A stretch of 18,446 nucleotides of DNA from JAKLEX01 sp035327525 (GTDB lineage: Bacteria; Patescibacteriota; Minisyncoccia; Phycocordibacterales; JAACPR01), in the NCBI GenBank assembly GCA_035327525.1, contig DAOLDC010000013.1, positions 1-18,446 of the forward strand. The letters run 5' to 3'. Below are positions 14,172 to 18,446 of the stretch, piece after piece; the first letter of the stretch is position 1, and each line of letters opens with the position of its first letter. The notes under the pieces are model-generated. The model worked only from the letters and a program-made list of their open reading frames with translations, ran no database searches and had not been told where the DNA came from. The position numbers were made by a program, and so were the translations under genes.

Positions 14172-14816
14172 ATGAAAATGTTCAACAAAAAGTTTTTGAT
14201 AATATTTCTGATAATTATATTATCTATTTCTTATTTTATTTTTGGTAATTCACAAAATGGCACCATAAGTACTTCTCATAATAATTCAACTTGGAATACT
14301 TACACAAATAAATATTTCGATTTTCAAATAGATTTTCCATCAAATTGGAGAGTGTATGAAGATTTTCAGTCAGATTTGCCAGTTATAAATATATACAAAT
14401 CAACATTCGATAAAAATCCACCTTTCGATTATTTTTCTAATGCTGATGTGATCGTAATTTTTCCACTAGGCTTCAATTCAGAAGTATTAGTAGGACAAAT
14501 TATTGATTCACAAATTGAGTTGAATTCAGAACTTGAAATAGATAAAAAAATAGAATATGTATTAGATAATAATGAACCATTTGCATCAGCAATTACTTTT
14601 TCAAAAGTTCCAAAGAATTGGAAAAAATGGGGATCAGTTTGGTCAGTTTCGGAAGTAAAAAATATCGATTATTTCTGTAGGAGAGATAATGTTAGAATTT
14701 CGCTCGAGAATTGTAACCCTTTTGATGAAGATGTTTTTGCGAGAATGGGTGAAATTGATCAAGATACAAAAAAAATTCAGCAGGAGATTATCAAATCATT
14801 TAGTTTTATAAAATAA
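14172..14816 (+). CDS. Membrane-anchored PsbP-like protein
   Basis: 214 residues. A basic start and one strong hydrophobic helix (about 7-25) anchor the protein; there is no lipobox. A short Asn/Ser-rich linker leads to a domain beginning WNTYTNKYFDFQIDFPSNWRVYED, the typical opening of PsbP-like/MOG1-fold domains in exported bacterial proteins. The middle carries two Cys (CRRDNVRISLENC), which could form a disulfide outside the membrane. The C-terminus QQEIIKSFSFIK matches the closing helix and strand of this fold. The role is unknown. It overlaps nothing but sits 1 nt after the DUF389 gene and 19 nt before the Ca2+-ATPase gene, so a shared transcript is likely. Start choice between ATG 14172 and ATG 14178 is uncertain. 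Confidence 0.7.
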   Translation: MKMFNKKFLIIFLIIILSISYFIFGNSQNGTISTSHNNSTWNTYTNKYFDFQIDFPSNWRVYEDFQSDLPVINIYKSTFDKNPPFDYFSNADVIVIFPLGFNSEVLVGQIIDSQIELNSELEIDKKIEYVLDNNEPFASAITFSKVPKNWKKWGSVWSVSEVKNIDYFCRRDNVRISLENCNPFDEDVFARMGEIDQDTKKIQQEIIKSFSFIK

Positions 14817-14835
14817 AATTTAAATCATTATAATT

Positions 14836-17541
14836 ATGTCAAAAGAGTGGTACAGAATAGACCAAAATAAAATATTATCAAATTTCAATGTTGCAATTGA
14901 TAGGGGATTGACTGAATCTAGAGTAATAGATAATAGAAAAAAATTCGGTGAAAATATTCTGTCAGAAGAAGAAGTTAGAACTATTTGGGATATTTTTGTT
15001 GATCAATTCAAAAGCCCGTTGATATATGTTTTGATGTTTGCATTGATTATTGTTTTGTTTTTGGGAGATGTTTTGGAATCGGTCGTGATTTTTTTTATAA
15101 TAGTTCTGAACGCAATTATTGGAACTGTTCAAGAGGGCAAAGCCCAAAATACGCTAGCTTCTCTAAAAAAAATGGTAAAAAGTTATGTCACTGTAGTTAG
15201 AAACGGAATAGAGCATCGAATTCCGGATTACGAACTTGTTCCTGGGGATGTAATTTCTCTGAAAGATGGTGATGTTATTGGTGCAGATGCTAGATTGATC
15301 GAAAGTAATTTTTTGAAAGTGAACGAATCTTCCCTGACCGGAGAATCTACTCTGGTTCTAAAAATTTCAGAGCCAATAAATTCTGTTGATGTTGGAATTT
15401 CTGATCAGGTAAATATGGTTTTTCGAGGAACATATGTTGTATCTGGTTTGGCAAAAGCGGTTGTGGTAGAAACGGGTCTTCGAACGGTTGTTGGAAAAAT
15501 TGCAAAAAGACTGACCAGCCTGAACATGGATGTTCCATTGAAGAAAAACATCGCTAACTTATCAAAAATTATAATATATGTCGTTGCAATTTTTTGTATA
15601 TTTATTTTTATCGAAGGAATATTGAGCGGTTTTGCAATACTTGAAATATTCAAGGTTGTCGTAGCACTATCAGTCGCCTCAATTCCTGAAGGGTTGCCGG
15701 TTGTTGTGACTCTTGTTCTGGCATCTGGAGTTTGGCGAATGAGCAAACAAAATGTCTTGGTAAAAAATCTGCAGGCAGTTGAGGCATTAGGACAAGCCAA
15801 AATTATCGCATTAGACAAGACTGGCACAATCACAAAGAATCAAATGGCGGTAGAGAAAATTTATTTTGATGAAAAAGTTTTTACTGTCAGCGGAATCGGT
15901 TACGAGCCAAAAGGTTCATTAATTCTTGATAACAAAATTGTTGATCACAAGACAGATAGTGGTCTGGATTTACTTTTTATGTGTAGTTCTCTAACTGCAA
16001 TTGCTGAATTAGAGCAGAAAAAAGATGACGGCGAATGGATACTTAATTATGGCGACCCAACAGAGGCGTCGTTGGTAGTTTTGGCTGAAAAATTTGGTTA
16101 CAAAAAAAACGAATTACTAAAAAAATTCCCAAAAATTCTGGAAATTCCTTTTGATATGGAGAACAAACATCACACAATTGTAAATAAATTCAAAAATAAA
16201 AATATTTTATTTACGGCTGGTGGTCCAGAGTTGATTTTGAAAAATTCCACAAAAATTTGGTCAAATGGAAAAGCAAAAAAAATATCGAAACAAGATATTG
16301 AAAACATAAATCTTCAGTTAAAAAACATTATGAATGATGGTTACAGAATTTTAGCGTTAGCAATCAATCAAAAATCTCCCACAGAAATAAATCCAAAAGA
16401 ATTACCCGAACTAACTTTTTTGGGATTTGTTGGAATAACTGACGCTATTAGGCCAGAGGTGAGAGAGTCGGTAAATATTGTTAGAGATTCTGGAATGAAA
16501 GTTGTAATGATAACCGGGGACCATGTCGATACTGCAACAGCAATAGCTAAAAAAGTGGATATTTTTCGAGAAGGTGACAGGGTTTTGCTTGGAACCGATA
16601 TTGCAAAAATGAACGAATCGGAACTGGCAGATGCGGTTAATAATGTAACTGTTTATGCTCGCGTCAATCCGAATGACAAATTGAGAATAATAGAAGCCTA
16701 CAAAAAAAGAGGAGAAACTATTGCAATGACAGGCGATGGAGTCAATGATGCATTATCACTTGTGGCGGCTGATTTGGGTGTTGCTATGGGAAAAATCGGC
16801 ACTGAAGTGGCTCGCGAGGCATCTGATATTGTCTTGTTGGATGATAAATTCGCAAATATTGTTAGTGCCGCACAAGAAGGTAGAAATATTTACAATACAA
16901 TTAGAAAATCAATTTTGTATTTATTATCTAACAATCTCGGAGAAATTTTTGTAATTGTAGCGACTATTACAATGGGGCTACCATTACCACTTTTAGCAAA
17001 ACAAATTATCTGGCTCAATTTGGTTACGGACACGTTGATAGTTATTGGTTTGGTTTTTGAGAAAAAAGATGCGTCATTGCTCAAAGAAAAGTTTCAAAAG
17101 CCTAGCAAATATTTGGTCGACTGGTTTATGGGTAGTCGAATAATTTTGGTTGCGATTACTATGACGGTTACAACAATCTTTTTATTCACACAATATATTG
17201 ATGCTGATAATATGATAAAGTCTTGGACAATTTCATTAACTATTTTGTCAGTCATTCAGTGGTATAACATTTTCAATGTTAGATCGGCAAAGGATTCTAT
17301 TTTCTCAAAAAATTTATTTTCAAACAAATATATTTTGATTGGATTATTTGTGGCTATATCACTGCACTTATTTGCGATGTACAATCCATTTATGCAAAAA
17401 GTTCTCAGTCTCACTGGATTGAATTTGAAAGAATGGGCAATCATATTGTCGATCGGTGCATCAATTATTGCGGTAGAAGAAATTAGAAAATTGTTCTATA
17501 GATTGTATCTTTCTAGAAAATCAAAATTAGTGCGGTTATAA
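14836..17541 (+). CDS. P-type cation (Ca2+) ATPase, P2A type
   Basis: 901 residues, full length for bacterial SERCA/PMCA-like pumps. The N-terminal domain WYRIDQNKILSNF...GLTESRV...FGEN is the usual cytoplasmic start. The actuator loop has TGES (168-171). Transmembrane helix 4 carries PEGL (284-287). The phosphorylation site is DKTGT with Asp327. The hinge motif is TGDGVNDA (632-639). Helix 5 has NNLGE (Asn700, Glu703) and helix 6 NLVTD (Asn728, Thr731, Asp732), matching the Ca2+-coordinating set of SERCA. All catalytic and ion-site residues are present, so an active pump exporting Ca2+ (possibly Mn2+) is likely. A TATAAT at 14829-14834 is only 1 nt from the ATG, too close to serve as its promoter. 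Confidence 0.92.
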   Translation: MSKEWYRIDQNKILSNFNVAIDRGLTESRVIDNRKKFGENILSEEEVRTIWDIFVDQFKSPLIYVLMFALIIVLFLGDVLESVVIFFIIVLNAIIGTVQEGKAQNTLASLKKMVKSYVTVVRNGIEHRIPDYELVPGDVISLKDGDVIGADARLIESNFLKVNESSLTGESTLVLKISEPINSVDVGISDQVNMVFRGTYVVSGLAKAVVVETGLRTVVGKIAKRLTSLNMDVPLKKNIANLSKIIIYVVAIFCIFIFIEGILSGFAILEIFKVVVALSVASIPEGLPVVVTLVLASGVWRMSKQNVLVKNLQAVEALGQAKIIALDKTGTITKNQMAVEKIYFDEKVFTVSGIGYEPKGSLILDNKIVDHKTDSGLDLLFMCSSLTAIAELEQKKDDGEWILNYGDPTEASLVVLAEKFGYKKNELLKKFPKILEIPFDMENKHHTIVNKFKNKNILFTAGGPELILKNSTKIWSNGKAKKISKQDIENINLQLKNIMNDGYRILALAINQKSPTEINPKELPELTFLGFVGITDAIRPEVRESVNIVRDSGMKVVMITGDHVDTATAIAKKVDIFREGDRVLLGTDIAKMNESELADAVNNVTVYARVNPNDKLRIIEAYKKRGETIAMTGDGVNDALSLVAADLGVAMGKIGTEVAREASDIVLLDDKFANIVSAAQEGRNIYNTIRKSILYLLSNNLGEIFVIVATITMGLPLPLLAKQIIWLNLVTDTLIVIGLVFEKKDASLLKEKFQKPSKYLVDWFMGSRIILVAITMTVTTIFLFTQYIDADNMIKSWTISLTILSVIQWYNIFNVRSAKDSIFSKNLFSNKYILIGLFVAISLHLFAMYNPFMQKVLSLTGLNLKEWAIILSIGASIIAVEEIRKLFYRLYLSRKSKLVRL

Positions 17542-17563
17542 AATCATCGCCGGCGGGTTTAGT
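17542..17563. other. Convergent spacer with a GC palindrome
   Basis: The 22-nt gap between the ATPase stop and the lexA stop holds CGCCGGCG (17548-17555), a perfect 8-bp palindrome and one of the most GC-rich spots in the window. It has no loop, so it is a poor hairpin. A bidirectional terminator would be expected here, but a convincing one is not seen. Confidence 0.35.
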
Positions 17564-18199
17564 CTAAATAAACTTTGGTCTTTTGATTATTTGAATTACT
17601 TTTCCGTTGATCATAAAACTGTCGTCTTCGTGAATATAAATCGGTGGAATATCCTTTGTTGATTCAGAAACCAGAACAACTTGATTGTTTTCATCATCCC
17701 AAACATATTTTTTTATATTTGCCATATCGTCTATTACTGACAAAACTATATCGCCATTTTTTGGATCAGTGCTATCACTGTCTATAATCAAATAATCTCC
17801 GTCCTCTATATTTTTTCCATCAATTGATGCGTTATTCATAGAAAGTCCTCGCGCCTTGATTGCAAAAATTCTTTTGCATTTTTTCAAAATGTTTTTGGAA
17901 ATTTTTAGATATCCTTCGATGTTTTCGTTTGCAAATATTGTTGCTGGACCACAATTGGCGGTACCAACAATTGGGATATTTATCAGATCGGTGTTGGATA
18001 GGGAATTACGAGAAGTTTTTTGGACGGACTTCGTTTTTTTGTCGGTCTTCAAAAAACCTTTTTTCTCAAGCTGATCTAGGTGATGTTTTATTTTTTGAGG
18101 AAATTTTTCGTCAATCAAATTTCCAATTTCGCGTAAGGTTATTCCTGATAGGTTTTTTGATTCCAATAATTTCAATATTTTTTCTTGTATTTGGTGCAT
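17564..18199 (-). CDS. lexA: LexA/UmuD-like self-cleaving repressor (S24 family)
   Basis: 211 residues from the ATG at 18199. A TTG at 18220 would add seven residues, but the ATG places the start where LexA proteins begin. The N-terminal winged helix spans about 1-60 (ILKLLESKNLSGITLREIG...HLDQLEKKGFL). The cleavage region is IPIVGTANCGPATIFANENIE; the scissile pair is Cys83-Gly84, not LexA's usual Ala-Gly, but the same pair as in UmuD. The catalytic dyad is Ser120 (ARGLSM) and Lys163 (ANIKKY), with about six extra residues between them compared with E. coli LexA. By family, it represses DNA-damage genes and cleaves itself when RecA is activated. It is the only - strand gene and converges on the ATPase gene. 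A TATAAT at 18266-18261 (- strand) is its probable promoter. Confidence 0.85.
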   Translation of the reverse strand: MHQIQEKILKLLESKNLSGITLREIGNLIDEKFPQKIKHHLDQLEKKGFLKTDKKTKSVQKTSRNSLSNTDLINIPIVGTANCGPATIFANENIEGYLKISKNILKKCKRIFAIKARGLSMNNASIDGKNIEDGDYLIIDSDSTDPKNGDIVLSVIDDMANIKKYVWDDENNQVVLVSESTKDIPPIYIHEDDSFMINGKVIQIIKRPKFI

Positions 18200-18233
18200 A
18201 TAAATTTTTGTTAAATTCAACTAATAATTTTTT
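18198..18233. other. Very AT-rich segment next to DnaA box 1
   Basis: About 36 bp, nearly all A and T, running from the lexA ATG to the first DnaA-box match. If the adjoining region is a replication origin this is the natural candidate for the unwinding element; it is also simply the lexA 5' leader. Confidence 0.3.
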
Positions 18234-18302
18234 CCACACTTTCTGACTAACTATAAACACATTATACACATTTTTCTAGAATTTTTAAGGGAGTTATCCA
18301 CA
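18230..18302 (+). promoter_or_regulatory. Three DnaA-box matches at exact 32-bp spacing
   Basis: TTTTCCACA (18230-18238), TTATACACA (18262-18270) and TTATCCACA (18294-18302) all match the TTWTNCACA consensus, are in the same orientation, and start exactly 32 bp apart, about three helical turns. The third is the perfect E. coli consensus. A weaker match, CCATCCACA, lies at 18354-18362. This suggests a DnaA-binding array, either part of an origin or a regulatory site over the lexA promoter. Confidence 0.6.
18261..18266 (-). promoter_or_regulatory. lexA -10 box (TATAAT on the - strand)
   Basis: Read on the - strand the sequence is TATAAT, 61 nt before the ATG at 18199 (40 nt before the TTG at 18220). 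The hexamer 17 nt upstream (CTTAAA) is a poor -35. The box overlaps the middle DnaA-box match, so DnaA binding would block it. Confidence 0.5.
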
Positions 18303-18446
18303 TATCTAGAAAAGTTGACAAAAACACCGCTCAAACACCCACAAATCCTAAAACCATCCACAAATCACTTTTGTTCGGTTCAATCCTCGTCTCCTTTTTT
18401 CGTCAAGTTGCACTTGACCAAAAAAGACTGCGGAGAACCTCAAAAA
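18303..18446. other. Non-coding right end of the window
   Basis: No credible coding frame is seen. Contents are a TCTAGA at 18305-18310 that repeats one at 18275-18280, a TTGACA at 18316, a C-rich stretch (18324-18362), and a near-perfect inverted repeat at 18395-18425. A gene may begin just beyond the window. Confidence 0.5.
18395..18425. repeat. Inverted repeat, 14-bp arms, 3-nt loop
   Basis: TTTTTTC-GTCAAGT, loop TGC, ACTTGAC-CAAAAAA. The inner 7 bp pair perfectly and the arms extend to 14 bp with one mismatch. The T-run is on the 5' side and the A-run on the 3' side on either strand, so it does not have intrinsic-terminator polarity; a protein-binding dyad or a cruciform is more likely. 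Confidence 0.6.

Noticed and set aside
14829..14838. TATAAT 1 nt before the Ca2+-ATPase ATG as a leaderless promoter
   Set aside because: The transcription start would fall inside the coding sequence, and no later Met fits the conserved N-terminus; the gene is more likely expressed from an upstream promoter.
17860..18246. Open frame on the + strand opposite lexA
   Set aside because: It is antisense to a well-supported S24-family gene and its product is Phe/Leu-rich with no recognisable domain.

Overview
This 18.4 kb window is AT-rich and tightly packed. It carries 17 protein genes: 16 in a row on the + strand and one (a LexA-type repressor) on the - strand at the right end. No tRNA, rRNA, insertion sequence or CRISPR array is visible. 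The gene content (Gmad2 domain protein, DUF389 protein, a small PD-(D/E)XK nuclease, a combined phosphoglucose/phosphomannose isomerase, divergent Mur ligases), the short spacers and the near-total lack of Shine-Dalgarno sequences fit a bacterium with a small genome, most likely of the Candidate Phyla Radiation (Patescibacteria). That placement is an inference from style and content, not from a marker gene. The genes read through with the standard bacterial code.

Layout. Bases 1-4446 hold envelope and surface functions: the 3' part of a membrane histidine kinase, an anchored Gmad2 protein, a family 2 glycosyltransferase preceded by a 10-bp-periodic repeat, an EamA/DMT-type transporter and a membrane-anchored glycoside hydrolase. 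An A/T-only terminator-like hairpin follows. Bases 4512-7396 hold two adjacent peptidoglycan ligases of MurC and MurD type. Next come a Nudix hydrolase whose Nudix box carries an insertion and a PD-(D/E)XK nuclease with four cysteines. Bases 8877-13431 form a sugar-phosphate block: coiled-coil protein, glucose-6-phosphate dehydrogenase, 6-phosphogluconate dehydrogenase, a cyclase/KynB-family metal hydrolase and phosphoglucose/phosphomannose isomerase. Then follow a DUF389 membrane protein, an anchored PsbP-like protein and a complete P2A-type Ca2+-transporting ATPase. The - strand LexA/UmuD-like regulator converges on the ATPase gene. The last ~225 bases are non-coding and contain three same-orientation DnaA-box matches spaced exactly 32 bp apart.

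How the genes work together. The isomerase supplies glucose 6-phosphate to Zwf, and Gnd makes ribulose 5-phosphate, so together they form the oxidative pentose phosphate branch. No recognisable 6-phosphogluconolactonase is present, and a cyclase-family hydrolase sits directly after gnd, where it could be a stand-in. Several transcription units start with a TATAAT box only 6-9 bases before the ATG, which predicts leaderless mRNAs. The right-end region is either a replication-origin segment or a DnaA-responsive lexA promoter.
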